Below the pieces are notes generated by a model. That model was not told the origin of the DNA. It did no database searches and saw only the letters and a list, made by a program, of their open reading frames with translations. Positions 17,201-26,424 of a DNA stretch of 39,104 nt are shown piece after piece. The stretch comes from a virus. Made by a program: the position numbers and the translations under genes. The stretch lies in IMG/VR virus record IMGVR_UViG_3300007234_000027, positions 1 through 39,104 of that record; one strand, 5' to 3'. Every line of letters starts with the position of its first letter. Within the stretch, counting starts at the first letter, position 1.

Positions 17201-20200
17201 GCACGGTATCTGTTGCTGGTGTAACTAATTTTGCATATGATTCAGCTGAAGGTAGACTTACAATTAGTACAGCAGATGGTGGATCTTATCCTACTGTAGT
17301 TACTCTAGATCCATTCACCACTACCAATTTAAGTGAAGGTTCGAACCTTTACTATACAACTGCTAGATTTGATAGCGACTTTGGTGATAATACCACCTCA
17401 GATCTTACAGAAGGTTCTAATCTTTATTATACAACTGCACGAGCAGATTCAGATGCTAAGGCAGCAATTTCTGTAACAGATGCTGGTGGTGATGGTTCAT
17501 TAACATATAATTCAGGAGTAATAACCTATACAGGTCCATCTGCTTCAGAAGTTAGAGCTCATTTTACAGCTGGAACTGGTGTTTCTATTTCAAGTGGGGA
17601 AGTTTCAATTGGGCAACCTGTTGCAACCACTTCAGATGTTACCTTTGCAAAAATTACAGGTGACTCTGCTAACCTTGATAATATTAAATTTACAACCTTA
17701 TCAACACCCCCATCAAGTACATTTGGTACAATGTATTATGACTCTGATGAGCAGAAAGGCCCATCTATTACTCTTCGGACTTTAGAAAACACTGCACCAG
17801 GTGTTACTCTTAATGTAGGCCAAGAGATATTATTATATGTGCATAACTTAACAGGTGCACAAGTCAATAATGGTGATGTAGTTTATATTTCAGGCACAGC
17901 ACATGGTAAACATCCTCAGATATCTTTAGCAAAAGCTGATGCATCTTCTACTGCACAACCAACCGGTGTTGCAACAATGGATATTCCAGATGGAGCACAT
18001 GGTTGGGTTACAAGATATGGTATGGTGCGAGATCTTGATACTTCTGCTTATACTGCTGGAGATGTTCTATATCTTTCAAAAGATTCTGATGGTAAGTTAA
18101 CAAATACATCAATCACTGTTGATGAAGGGTATCCTGTTCACATAGCAAGAGTTATGACTGCTGATGCAAGCGCAGGTATGATACTTGTTGATCCATTCTC
18201 AGAACATTTTGAATATCTAAGAGTTCAAGATAGAGTGAAAATAGATGGATCACTACAAGCTGATTCAGCTGCTCTTGGACAAATTGAATTTTCTACTAGC
18301 TGGGCTGATAGCCATATTGGATTCACAGAAGGTGCTCTTTGGTATGATCCGTATCATAAAAATTTAAATTATTATACGGACTTCGATCATCCAATTGAAA
18401 TTGGTATGCAAGTTATCGAAAGAGTTTATAACGAAACAGGATCGACAATCAATAAAGGTTCACCTCTTTACTATTCTGGTAATCGTACCGATATTGCAGG
18501 GCAAGAATCGCCTACTGTTGCTCTAGCAAATGCAACATCTTCTACAAAGTATAATGTACAAGGTTTGGCGGCTGAGGATATACCAAACAATTCATACGGA
18601 CAGATCGTAGTTGCTGGTGTAATTGATGGTTTTGACACTTCATCATTAAATGCAGGTGAAAATTTCTTTGTTGGTTTAACAGATGGTGCTGTTCAAAATG
18701 CGCCTCCTAGTTATCCAAACTATCCTATGTGTCTAGGTTGGGTGATAATTTCAGATCCAAGTAATGGTAAAGTAATTATAAACCAACAAAACCATTCTGT
18801 TAATAGCTTTAGGGTTCAAGGTGACACCCATATTAGTTCAAATCTTATTGTTGATGGTAACTTTACGGTTAACGGAACCCAGACAATTGCTTCTACAGAA
18901 AATGTTAATATTGGTGGTAATATACAATATTTGAACGCTGGTAATACTATTGGTGAAGATAATACAGTATTCGTTGGTACAGGTTTAGACGACGCATTTT
19001 ATGCTGGACATTATAGTGGAGATTCATCAAGTAAATCATTCTTTGTAAAAATTGATGGTACAGGCACACCAGATACATTTGAATGGGGATTTGATAGCTC
19101 AGTAGGTACAGAGGCAACAGGTGTTGCGATTACTGGAGCTGAACAAACTTTAGCAGCTGGTATTTCAATTGATTTTGGTGCGACAACTGGTCACACGAGT
19201 GGAGATAAATGGACTGGTACAGCCAGTGCACTTAATACTGACACTGGCTTATTCTCTAATAAAAATGAAGGTGATGCTGGGAACGGTTATACACATATCG
19301 GTTTGTATTGGGATGCGTCTGAAGATGAGTGGACTTTTGTAGGACAATATGAGTCAGAACCAACGGCACCTATTGATAGATCAGCACCCACTTTCCAATA
19401 TGGCGATGTTAGAGGTAAAGATTTTTATGGTACAACATTTAATGGTGCACTTTCAGGTAATGCAACGACAGCTACAAGATTACAAACCGCTAGAAACTTT
19501 AGTCTAACAGGTGACATTACTGCAAGTGCAGTATCATTCGATGGTACAGGTAACATACAACTTACCACTGCCTATAATCCTAATTCAATTGTAAATGGCG
19601 ATATTAGTCCAACTGCAGCCATTGTAGATACTAAACTGGCTACGATTAGTACTGCTGGTAAAGTACAAAATGGCGCAACAACAGCAACAAGTGCAAATAC
19701 AGCTTCTGCTATCGTAGCTCGTGATGCATCTGGTAACTTTAGTGCAGGTACAATTACTGCTGACTTTGATAGATCTGCAAATACAACGGTCGCAGCTGGT
19801 ACATATGGTTCGGCTTCATTAGTCCCAGTCTTAACAATTGATGCTAGTGGATTTATTGATTCTGCCGGCACAGTATCTGTTGCTGGTGTTTCTAGCACTA
19901 CTTGGGATTCTGACACTGCAATATTTACCATTAATACAGCAGATGGCGGATCATATGAAACTAGAACATTAATTAATTCTAATCTTGTTAATCATGATAA
20001 TACAACAGGCTTTGTGGCTGATGAGCATATTGCTCACTCCGGAGTAACAATTACTGCTGGTACAGGTTTAACTGGTGGTGGTACAATAGCTGCTAGCAGA
20101 ACACTGAATGTTGTTGGTGGTAACGGTATTATTGCTAACGCTAACGATATTCAAATCGACTCTGCTAATGTTAGAGGAATGTTTAGTGGTTCAGCTGGCG

Positions 20201-20826
20201 TAAACTATAACTCATCTACTGGTGCATTTGATGTAGATGAAGCTAACGTAATACATAATAACTTATCAGGCTTTGTAGCTGATGAGCATATTGCTCACAG
20301 TGGTGTATCAATAACAGCCGGTAACGGTCTAACTGGTGGTGGTACAATAGCTGCTAGCAGAACAATTAATGTTGGAGCTGGTACTGGTGTTACTGTTAAT
20401 GCTAATGATATTGCGATTGGACAAGATGTTGCTACTTCAGCATCACCTACGTTTGCTGGTGGTACATATACTAGCAATGTTACATTCCAAGGTAATATAC
20501 AATTAGATGAATTTGTAATTAATTCTCAAACTACTACTACCGCAACAGTTTCTCAAACTGCAGTTGCTACATTCTCTGCAACAACATATGGTTCAGCAGA
20601 GGCAGTAGTTACAGCAAAAGATGGATCGAATAGACATATAACTAAATTCTTAATAGTACATAATGGAACAAGTGCTTCTCATTCAGAATATGGTACAGTC
20701 TTAACAAATACAAGTTTAGCTACATATGATGTAGATGTAAGTGGAGGAAATGTAAGAATACTAGCAACACCAGCGTCATCAAATAGCACGGTGTTCAATG
20801 TTTCTCTTACATTAATTGATGCATAA
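14251..20826 (+). CDS. Giant modular tail fibre protein
   Basis: A 2191-residue fibre. The N-terminal ~70 residues (KVGRPIRSTVGATITFGGLS) appear to be an attachment domain. Residues ~70-1110 alternate beta modules with nine EGSNLYYT motifs, each followed by an Asp/Ser-rich turn (TTARFDSDF), and include a 75-residue duplicated module. Two related domains follow at ~1188-1320 and ~1384-1517; each runs VYNETGSTINKGSPLYYSG-like, then a GxVxGxDTS segment, and resembles a widespread fibre domain. Near residue 1740 is ATRLQTARNFSLTGDI, a common fibre motif. Two near-identical FVADEHIAHSGV modules lie near the C-terminus, before a terminal domain at ~2090-2191. There are no enzyme motifs. Role: long fibre for host contact; trimer formation is expected from the family. 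Confidence 0.82.
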   Translation: MADRIITTKIKNVKVGRPIRSTVGATITFGGLSDTLITLQAHDDTIIWDSDYARWVNVPSLTLIDSAVSNNSTLQSSIRELISGSGDVQYNSSTGVISLTTTQSNFDSNFNVAIDAAALDGVGLAYDSGTRALSIDSAELASYYRQDIRSYFSADGDLSYNATTGEFSFDVENVYTQANFDSDFNTTLDNAAIDGVGLTYDAENNKLSIDSAELSQYYSTNDITEGSNNLYYTTARSDSDFDVRLATKTTSDVSEGTNLYYTTTRFDSDFAAIFDSNFNIALDGAALNGNGLDYNDFDNTLSIADTLVEAGNYGGVTTSLDLRILSTGQIDSAVARPIAVVQAFTFSDSSRGQFTINTPAGDFTATMGEYVTDEARAALVAGTGVTYDSANGIISIGQAVATSSNVQFNNLTLDGDLTVNGTTTTINSTTISVNDKNIVLADSAVDSAATDGAGITVATSGASITYDHTNATWDLNRPLGRDINVLSEHSTDDVSEGSNLYYTTARANTDFDTRLATKTTGDLTEGSNLYYTRSRFDSDLASDPSVSSIRTYFSTTGDLSYDNSTGVFSFNVEDAYTQENFESDFTQAVDSISTNLIPGADITYDLGSSSRRWRDLYLSGSSINLGNLVITDSSGIFAVKDSAGSVVQIDLATNTTNDLAEGSTNLYYTTARFDSDFGDNTTSDLTEGSNLYYTDDRVNTFLGSGSATTLTTTGNVTVGGDLTVNGTTTTINSTTLSVNDKNIVLADSAADSSAANGAGITVAGANATILYDHANATWDLNRPLGRDINVLSEHSTTDLSEGSNLYYTRARFDSALGDTTSTSTIRGYFSAGGDLSYNSSTGEFSFDVENVYTKANFDSDFNYALDSAALGGTGLTYTASTNTLSITNTGVDSGVYGSASLVPVLTINAQGQIDSAGTVSVAGVSSVTFDSANYNYTISTADGGSYLKNIHTRPTLSNIAGTYGSASAVPIVKVDQFGHVDSISTVSVAGVTNFAYDSAEGRLTISTADGGSYPTVVTLDPFTTTNLSEGSNLYYTTARFDSDFGDNTTSDLTEGSNLYYTTARADSDAKAAISVTDAGGDGSLTYNSGVITYTGPSASEVRAHFTAGTGVSISSGEVSIGQPVATTSDVTFAKITGDSANLDNIKFTTLSTPPSSTFGTMYYDSDEQKGPSITLRTLENTAPGVTLNVGQEILLYVHNLTGAQVNNGDVVYISGTAHGKHPQISLAKADASSTAQPTGVATMDIPDGAHGWVTRYGMVRDLDTSAYTAGDVLYLSKDSDGKLTNTSITVDEGYPVHIARVMTADASAGMILVDPFSEHFEYLRVQDRVKIDGSLQADSAALGQIEFSTSWADSHIGFTEGALWYDPYHKNLNYYTDFDHPIEIGMQVIERVYNETGSTINKGSPLYYSGNRTDIAGQESPTVALANATSSTKYNVQGLAAEDIPNNSYGQIVVAGVIDGFDTSSLNAGENFFVGLTDGAVQNAPPSYPNYPMCLGWVIISDPSNGKVIINQQNHSVNSFRVQGDTHISSNLIVDGNFTVNGTQTIASTENVNIGGNIQYLNAGNTIGEDNTVFVGTGLDDAFYAGHYSGDSSSKSFFVKIDGTGTPDTFEWGFDSSVGTEATGVAITGAEQTLAAGISIDFGATTGHTSGDKWTGTASALNTDTGLFSNKNEGDAGNGYTHIGLYWDASEDEWTFVGQYESEPTAPIDRSAPTFQYGDVRGKDFYGTTFNGALSGNATTATRLQTARNFSLTGDITASAVSFDGTGNIQLTTAYNPNSIVNGDISPTAAIVDTKLATISTAGKVQNGATTATSANTASAIVARDASGNFSAGTITADFDRSANTTVAAGTYGSASLVPVLTIDASGFIDSAGTVSVAGVSSTTWDSDTAIFTINTADGGSYETRTLINSNLVNHDNTTGFVADEHIAHSGVTITAGTGLTGGGTIAASRTLNVVGGNGIIANANDIQIDSANVRGMFSGSAGVNYNSSTGAFDVDEANVIHNNLSGFVADEHIAHSGVSITAGNGLTGGGTIAASRTINVGAGTGVTVNANDIAIGQDVATSASPTFAGGTYTSNVTFQGNIQLDEFVINSQTTTTATVSQTAVATFSATTYGSAEAVVTAKDGSNRHITKFLIVHNGTSASHSEYGTVLTNTSLATYDVDVSGGNVRILATPASSNSTVFNVSLTLIDA
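15496..15720 (+). repeat. 225-bp fibre module, copy 1
   Basis: Encodes DLTVNGTTTTINSTTISVND to the DINVLSEHS segment. A same-length second copy lies at 16411-16635 in the same gene. Stretches such as the bases encoding NGTTTTINST are near-identical between copies, consistent with an internal duplication. Confidence 0.85.
16411..16635 (+). repeat. 225-bp fibre module, copy 2
   Basis: Second copy of the module at 15496-15720, identical in length and closely similar in protein sequence (DKNIVLADSAADSSAANGAG versus DKNIVLADSAVDSAATDGAG). Both copies are followed by an EGSNLYYT motif. Confidence 0.85.
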
Positions 20827-20842
20827 TAATTTTCCCGGTGGC

Positions 20843-20850
20843 GAGGAAGG
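20843..20850 (+). promoter_or_regulatory. Strong ribosome binding site of first collagen-like gene
   Basis: GAGGAAGG sits nine bases ahead of ATG 20860, inside a 33-base gap. It is one of the best Shine-Dalgarno matches in the window and heads three translationally coupled fibre genes. Confidence 0.7.
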
Positions 20851-20859
20851 TGTAATTAA

Positions 20860-23082
20860 ATGGTAAAAAAACCATTTATAATAAAAGATCAGGAACTGAG
20901 AGTCGGTAACAATAGAGTTATTGACTCAGATGGGCAATGGGTTGGATCAACAACTGGAATCTCTGGTTATCAAGGAGATACTGGAGTTAGTGGTGCTCAG
21001 GGTAGGCAGGGTGTAGCTGGTATTCTTGGAGTTGCAGGCTTTCAAGGACCGGGTGGAGCAACTGGTGCTGGGGGTGCTCAAGGTGTCCAAGGTTCTGCTG
21101 GATCAGCTGGTCCTCAAGGTTTCCAAGGTCGACAAGGTTTTCAAGGTGTTCAAGGATATACTGGTGTTCAAGGTCCACAGGGACCTCAAGGATCTACTGG
21201 TGCAACTGGTAGACAAGGTGTCGGTGGTGTTCAAGGTGCTGCTGGCCGGCAGGGTGTCCAAGGTGCACAAGGTCCTCAGGGACCACAGGGACCACAAGGT
21301 TCAAGAGGGCCACAGGGTGGCGCTGGACCCACTGGAGCAACAGGTAGAACTGGTGTTGCCGGTGTTCAAGGTTATCAGGGTGTTCAAGGCTACCAGGGAA
21401 CTCAGGGTGCTCGTGGACCACAGGGACCGCAAGGTCCAGTAGGACCAACTGGTGCGACTGGTCGACAAGGTGCTCAGGGTGCTGCTGGTCGTCAGGGTGT
21501 TCAAGGATACCAGGGAACACAGGGTGCTAGAGGACCACAAGGACCGCAGGGTCCGGTAGGACCAACTGGAGCATCTGGTCGTCAAGGTGGAGTTCCAGGT
21601 GCCGGCACAGTAACTTATCAAATATATTCAACTCATGGTGGCAGCGGTAACACTAGTCAATACTCAAATTTTCCTACAAACTCTACAAACTTTGATGCGT
21701 ATTTCAATACAAACTATTCAAACACAACTTTGCACAGCTCTGGTTCAGCTGCAATAACTACAATTTTAAATTGGACAAATTATACTACTTTGACTGGTGC
21801 TGGAATATCAGTACCAAATTCTGGTAATTATTTTTCTGTAATAGTTTCAGGTACGTTCAGACCTCTTGAAACTGGTACTTACACGTTTACTGCAGAATCT
21901 GATGATGCTATTGACTTGTTTATTAATAATACTAATGTGGCTAGTTTTTATGGCGGAAGAGGTACTCCAGCTTTAGGAACAACTACAGGAACCATTTCTT
22001 TAACCGCTGGTACTACATATACGTTTAGAGCTCGTACTCAAGAGTATGGTGGTGGCGAAGGTATGAGAGTCTTTTGGAAAAAGCCATCAGAATCTGCTGG
22101 TTCAACATGGTATCAACACACTGCTGAACTTGGTGTTGCCGGCACAAGAGGACCTCTTGGTTATCAAGGAACTCAGGGTGCTCGTGGACCACAGGGACCT
22201 CAAGGACCGGTAGGACCAAATGGTGCTACTGGCCGACAAGGTGTCGGAGGCGCGCAAGGTCGTCAAGGTGTTCAAGGCTACCAGGGAACTCAGGGACCAC
22301 AGGGATCAAGAGGACCACAGGGTTCTAGAGGACCACAGGGAGCAACTGGTAGACAAGGTCATCAGGGTGTTCAGGGTTATCAGGGTGTTCAGGGTTATCA
22401 GGGACCAAGAGGACCGCAAGGCGCTAGAGGACCACAGGGAGCAAGAGGTCCACAGGGTCCTACAGGACCAGCAGGAGCAACTGGTGTTGGTGGTGCAACT
22501 GGTCCTGGTGGACCAGCATCTTACACAGGATATACTGGTAGATCTGGTGTTCAAGGTAAGGCTGGTGCTCAGGGTTATCAGGGTGCCCAGGGATCTAGAG
22601 GACCACAAGGTCCACAAGGAACTTCATCTGCAAGTGGTGGATACAATCCTGCTACTGTTACACATAGCTATCTTTCAGTAAATATTGGAGCAGCTTCTCC
22701 TACTGGAACAATTCAAGCAACTGGATCTATTACTGCTGGATATTCTGACAAAAGATTAAAACATGAAATTGAAATTATTAAAGACGCAGTTGATAAATTA
22801 AAGTCTATTACTGGAATTTATTTTAGAACAAATGAAACCGGAAAGAAATTAGGTTTGGATACTGGAAGAAGACAAATTGGCTTGATTGCTCAACAAATAG
22901 AAGCAATCGCTCCAGAATTAGTAACCAAAGCAGCATTAGCTGAAGAATTAGATAATGGAAATAATTATCTTACTGTAAAGTATGATCGAGTAGTTGCTCT
23001 ATTGTTACAAGCTATAAAAGAACAACAAGCACAAATAAATATATTGAAGCAAAAAGTAGAGCAAAGAGAAGTAAATGGCTAA
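20860..23082 (+). CDS. Collagen-like fibre with PA14 domain and peptidase S74 chaperone
   Basis: A 740-residue protein in five parts. Residues 1-32 ([20 protein letters not shown]) are an N-terminal adaptor shared with the next two genes. Residues ~33-246 and ~427-587 are collagen-like Gly-X-Y repeats ([15 protein letters not shown]). Between them, residues ~248-423 form a PA14-like beta domain with the [20 protein letters not shown] core, a fold that often binds sugars. The C-terminal ~112 residues are a peptidase S74 intramolecular chaperone: S629-D-K-R-L-K634, [15 protein letters not shown], and a final helix. In this family the chaperone drives trimer folding and cleaves itself off at the Ser of the SDxRLK motif. 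It is followed with 8-base overlap by a sister gene. The three domain classes are clearly visible; carbohydrate binding is inferred. Confidence 0.88.
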   Translation: MVKKPFIIKDQELRVGNNRVIDSDGQWVGSTTGISGYQGDTGVSGAQGRQGVAGILGVAGFQGPGGATGAGGAQGVQGSAGSAGPQGFQGRQGFQGVQGYTGVQGPQGPQGSTGATGRQGVGGVQGAAGRQGVQGAQGPQGPQGPQGSRGPQGGAGPTGATGRTGVAGVQGYQGVQGYQGTQGARGPQGPQGPVGPTGATGRQGAQGAAGRQGVQGYQGTQGARGPQGPQGPVGPTGASGRQGGVPGAGTVTYQIYSTHGGSGNTSQYSNFPTNSTNFDAYFNTNYSNTTLHSSGSAAITTILNWTNYTTLTGAGISVPNSGNYFSVIVSGTFRPLETGTYTFTAESDDAIDLFINNTNVASFYGGRGTPALGTTTGTISLTAGTTYTFRARTQEYGGGEGMRVFWKKPSESAGSTWYQHTAELGVAGTRGPLGYQGTQGARGPQGPQGPVGPNGATGRQGVGGAQGRQGVQGYQGTQGPQGSRGPQGSRGPQGATGRQGHQGVQGYQGVQGYQGPRGPQGARGPQGARGPQGPTGPAGATGVGGATGPGGPASYTGYTGRSGVQGKAGAQGYQGAQGSRGPQGPQGTSSASGGYNPATVTHSYLSVNIGAASPTGTIQATGSITAGYSDKRLKHEIEIIKDAVDKLKSITGIYFRTNETGKKLGLDTGRRQIGLIAQQIEAIAPELVTKAALAEELDNGNNYLTVKYDRVVALLLQAIKEQQAQINILKQKVEQREVNG

Positions 23083-24748
23083 GAAACCCTTTATAGTTCA
23101 AGAAGGAGTTACTGTTAATGGCACAGATGTCATTGACAATACCGGAAAGTGGGTTGCTAGCGCTGTTAATATTAGAGGTCCTCAAGGACCACAGGGTAGA
23201 CAAGGTGCTCAAGGACCACAGGGTAGATCTGGATTAGATGGATCTCAAGGTCCACAGGGTGCAACCGGAGTTGCTGGGTTCCAAGGTCGCCAAGGTGCTC
23301 AAGGTGCAGTTGGTGCTCAAGGGATACAAGGTCCTCAGGGACCACAAGGACCACAAGGTGCTCGTGGGCCACAAGGTTCTGCTGGACCAACAGGTGCAAC
23401 TGGAGTTGCAGGTGTTCAAGGTTATCAGGGTGTTCAAGGATATACTGGTGTACAAGGTGCACAAGGTGTTCAAGGTTCTGCTGGACCAACTGGTGCTGGA
23501 GGTAGAACTGGTGTTGGTGGTGTAACAGGTCCAACTAGTGGCGTAACAGGGTTTCAAGGTTATCAGGGTCGACAAGGTACACAAGGACCGCAAGGTGCTA
23601 GAGGACCGCAAGGACCAACCGGTGTTGGCGGGGTCGGTGGATCCACCGGTGCTTCAAGTAGTGTTGCTGGGTATCAAGGTAGACAGGGTGCAGTTGGTGC
23701 TCAAGGAACACAAGGTCCAAGAGGTCCTCAAGGTCCAACTGGTGTTGGAGGAGTAGGCGGGTCCACCGGTGCTTCAAGTAGTGTAGCAGGTTATCAAGGC
23801 AGACAAGGATCAAATGGTGCTCAAGGCGGGACAGGACCACGGGGACCACAAGGTCCAACCGGTGTTGGAGGAGTAGGCGGATCCACCGGTGCTTCAAGTA
23901 GTGTTGCTGGTGTTCAAGGCTACCAAGGTGTTCAAGGTTATCAGGGAACTCAAGGTGCTAGAGGACCACAGGGATCGACCGGTGCAACTGGTGTTGGTGG
24001 TGTAACAGGTGTTGGTGGTGTAACAGGTACTCAAGGTGTTCAAGGTCCTCAAGGTTCGCGTGGACCACAGGGTTCTAGAGGACCACAAGGTTCAACAGGT
24101 GTTACTGGTGTTGGTGGTGTTAGTGGTGCAGCAAGTGCTACTACTGGTCCGACAGGTAGAACTGGTTTCCAAGGCGTTCAGGGATATGCTGGTTATCAAG
24201 GTGCTAGAGGACCGCAAGGACCACAGGGTGCTCAAGGTTATCAGGGAACTCAAGGTGCTAGAGGACCACAAGGAGGAGGAGGACCAACTGGTGTGGCTGG
24301 TGCTCAGGGTGCTGCTGGAGCAGTTACTAATACTGCTCAAGTATTAGCATTTGGCGTTGGAACTCCAGCTGGACCAACTGGAGATCTAAGAGCATCTGGT
24401 AACATTGTATCATATTATTCAGATATTAGATTAAAAGATAAAATTGAATATATTAAAGATCCAAATGTAAAAATAAAGAATTTAAATGGTGTATTTTATA
24501 CTCAAAATGAATTTGCTGAAAAATATGGATACCATGATTATAGAACACAAGTTGGATTAATTGCTCAAGAAGTAAATAAAATATTACCTGAAGTTATTGA
24601 AGATGCTCCTTTTAACTTAAGAGACAATACAGACGATAAATATTTAACAGTGCGTTATGAACACATTGTTCCTTTATTAGTTGAAGCTATAAAAGAACAA
24701 CAAGAAGAAATAGAAGAACTATCTAGGGTATTGTTAAATGGCGACTAA
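23075..24748 (+). CDS. Collagen-like fibre with peptidase S74 chaperone (second)
   Basis: A 557-residue protein. The N-terminal adaptor [20 protein letters not shown] matches the other two sister genes. Residues ~34-418 are Gly-X-Y repeats interrupted several times by short [16 protein letters not shown] or GAASATTG breaks. Three copies of a 40-residue unit lie at ~170-288. The C-terminus is peptidase S74, with S449-D-I-R-L-K454, [15 protein letters not shown] and [15 protein letters not shown], ending in a coiled coil. Self-cleavage before S449 would release a ~109-residue chaperone. The start ATG lies within the last codons of the previous gene (8-base overlap, with AGAGAAG as ribosome site). 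Role: trimeric collagen-like side or tail fibre, inferred from family. Confidence 0.87.
   Translation: MAKKPFIVQEGVTVNGTDVIDNTGKWVASAVNIRGPQGPQGRQGAQGPQGRSGLDGSQGPQGATGVAGFQGRQGAQGAVGAQGIQGPQGPQGPQGARGPQGSAGPTGATGVAGVQGYQGVQGYTGVQGAQGVQGSAGPTGAGGRTGVGGVTGPTSGVTGFQGYQGRQGTQGPQGARGPQGPTGVGGVGGSTGASSSVAGYQGRQGAVGAQGTQGPRGPQGPTGVGGVGGSTGASSSVAGYQGRQGSNGAQGGTGPRGPQGPTGVGGVGGSTGASSSVAGVQGYQGVQGYQGTQGARGPQGSTGATGVGGVTGVGGVTGTQGVQGPQGSRGPQGSRGPQGSTGVTGVGGVSGAASATTGPTGRTGFQGVQGYAGYQGARGPQGPQGAQGYQGTQGARGPQGGGGPTGVAGAQGAAGAVTNTAQVLAFGVGTPAGPTGDLRASGNIVSYYSDIRLKDKIEYIKDPNVKIKNLNGVFYTQNEFAEKYGYHDYRTQVGLIAQEVNKILPEVIEDAPFNLRDNTDDKYLTVRYEHIVPLLVEAIKEQQEEIEELSRVLLNGD
23581..23940 (+). repeat. Three tandem 120-bp repeats in collagen-like gene
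   Basis: Copies at 23581-23700, 23701-23820 and 23821-23940 are in perfect 120-base register. Each encodes a [20 protein letters not shown] block. The segment ccaccggtgcttcaagtagt is identical in all three, while flanking triplets vary. Copy 3 diverges at its 3' end into GVQGYQG repeats. Confidence 0.9.
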
Positions 24749-26420
24749 AAAGTTTGACATAAAAAATGGATTAACTATCAGAGGTAGTTCAAATATCCCA
24801 GTAATTGATAGTGATGGTAATTGGATAGGTCCAACAACTTTAGTTGGTACTGGTCCGCAGGGTGCTCAGGGTGCTGCCGGTCCGCAAGGTGTTCAAGGAA
24901 CAAATGGTACACAAGGACCATCTGGTCCGCAGGGTGTTCAAGGTCCTCAAGGTCCTCAGGGACCAGCTGGAAGACAGGGTACAAATCCAACAGGAGCAAC
25001 TGGTGTTGGTGGTAGAACTGGTGTTGGTGGTGTAACAGGTGCAACTAGTGGTGTAGCTGGTTTCCAAGGCCGACAAGGTACACAAGGACCGCAAGGTGCT
25101 AGAGGACCACAAGGTCCACAAGGTGTTCAGGGAGCAGCTGGAGTATCAAATGCAACTGGTTTCCAAGGTCGACAAGGTTATCAAGGTGTTCAAGGATATA
25201 CTGGTGTTCAAGGACCACAAGGTCCACAGGGACCTCAAGGATCTACTGGTGCTACTGGCCGACAAGGTGTTGGTGGTCGACAAGGTGTTCAGGGTGTTCA
25301 GGGATATACTGGTTATCAGGGTCCTCAAGGACCGCAAGGACCACAGGGAGCAGCTGGTCGTCAGGGATCAACTGGTGCAACGGGTGTAGCTGGTAGACAA
25401 GGTCATCAGGGTGTTCAGGGATATACTGGTTATCAAGGTACTCAGGGTCCTCAAGGACCACAGGGTCCAGCAGGAGCACAGGGTGCAGTTGGTGCTCAAG
25501 GTGGTTCTGGTCGTCAAGGTCGTCAAGGTGTTCAGGGATATACTGGTTATCAGGGTGCGCAAGGTGCTAGAGGACCACAAGGTGCTAGAGGACCACAAGG
25601 TCCAACCGGTAGAATTGGTGTAACTGGTGTGGCTGGTCGACAAGGTTATCAAGGTGTTCAGGGTTATCAAGGTGTTCAGGGTTATCAAGGACCAGCAGGA
25701 GCAACTGGTAGAGGTGGTGTTGCTGGCCGTCAAGGTGTTACTGGCCGTCAAGGTGTTCAGGGTTATCAAGGCGTTCAGGGTTATGGCGGAGCATCTGGTT
25801 ATCAAGGTACACAAGGACCACAGGGTCCTAGAGGACCGCAAGGGCCGCAAGGAGCAGCGACAGGGACAGGTCCTCAAGGTTCGCGTGGACCACAGGGTCC
25901 AACTGGAGTAACTGGTCCTTCAGGTGTTGCTGGTAGACAAGGTGCTCAAGGTTATCAGGGATACGCCGGCGTAGCTGGAACAACAACTCAAGTAGATAAA
26001 CTATTAGTTGGATCTCCAGCACCAGCATCAACTTCAATGGGAGTTGGAGATATTAGAGCAGCAAGTTATATTACAGCAGGTTACTCTGATATTAGATTAA
26101 AAAATGTAAAAGGGCCAATAGATAATCCTATAAAAAGAATTAGCAAATTAAATGGTTATTATTATTCTCCAAATGAATTAGCAAAAAATATTGCAAATGA
26201 CTTTTCTGGACGGAAAATTGGCCTGATTGCTCAAGAATTAGAACAGGCTTTACCTGAAGTACTTAGAGGTGCTCCGTTTGATATAAATAAGCATGGACAT
26301 AGTATTTCTGGCGAGAAGTATTTAACAGTGGACTATCCAAGAGTAATTCCTTTATTAATTGAAGCACTAAAGGAACAAAAAAATCAAATAGATGATTTAA
26401 AATCTAGAATAGGAAAATAA
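24738..26420 (+). CDS. Collagen-like fibre with peptidase S74 chaperone (third)
   Basis: A 560-residue protein of the same design. It has the adaptor [20 protein letters not shown], then Gly-X-Y repeats at residues ~37-412 (about 125 triplets with a few breaks such as GTNPTG and GATSGVAG). A short link (TTQVDKLLVGSPAPASTSMG) leads to the S74 chaperone with S450-D-I-R-L-K455, IGLIAQELEQALPEVL, YPRVIPLLIEALKEQ and a terminal coiled coil. The collagen block is dominated by GVQ, GYQ, GPQ and GRQ triplets. Its ATG lies 11 bases inside the previous gene, continuing the translational coupling. No PA14 domain is present, so the three fibres differ mainly in what interrupts or caps the collagen rod. 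Confidence 0.87.
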   Translation: MATKKFDIKNGLTIRGSSNIPVIDSDGNWIGPTTLVGTGPQGAQGAAGPQGVQGTNGTQGPSGPQGVQGPQGPQGPAGRQGTNPTGATGVGGRTGVGGVTGATSGVAGFQGRQGTQGPQGARGPQGPQGVQGAAGVSNATGFQGRQGYQGVQGYTGVQGPQGPQGPQGSTGATGRQGVGGRQGVQGVQGYTGYQGPQGPQGPQGAAGRQGSTGATGVAGRQGHQGVQGYTGYQGTQGPQGPQGPAGAQGAVGAQGGSGRQGRQGVQGYTGYQGAQGARGPQGARGPQGPTGRIGVTGVAGRQGYQGVQGYQGVQGYQGPAGATGRGGVAGRQGVTGRQGVQGYQGVQGYGGASGYQGTQGPQGPRGPQGPQGAATGTGPQGSRGPQGPTGVTGPSGVAGRQGAQGYQGYAGVAGTTTQVDKLLVGSPAPASTSMGVGDIRAASYITAGYSDIRLKNVKGPIDNPIKRISKLNGYYYSPNELAKNIANDFSGRKIGLIAQELEQALPEVLRGAPFDINKHGHSISGEKYLTVDYPRVIPLLIEALKEQKNQIDDLKSRIGK

Positions 26421-26424
26421 AGAA

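Noticed and set aside
23581-23940. Regular direct repeats that could suggest a CRISPR array.
   Set aside because: The repeats are 120 bp, in frame, with coding variation in between. There are no short palindromic repeats with unique spacers and no cas genes.
20980-26040. Many open frames on both strands inside the collagen-like genes, including a 169-codon minus-strand frame at 25368-25877 (LNTLITLNT-like) and plus-strand frames in other registers (for example 21026-21442).
   Set aside because: They are low-complexity mirror images of the GGN-rich repeat and lack ribosome sites. The Gly-X-Y frame is continuous with real N- and C-terminal domains.
26282-26289. TATAAATA octamer inside the third S74 domain, about 135 bases before the 84-aa gene.
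   Set aside because: It is intragenic and has no terminator ahead of it. It may be chance; only 5' end mapping would revive it.
14251-26420. Variable fibre genes as targets of a diversity-generating retroelement.
   Set aside because: No reverse transcriptase and no recognisable template/variable repeat pair is present in the window.
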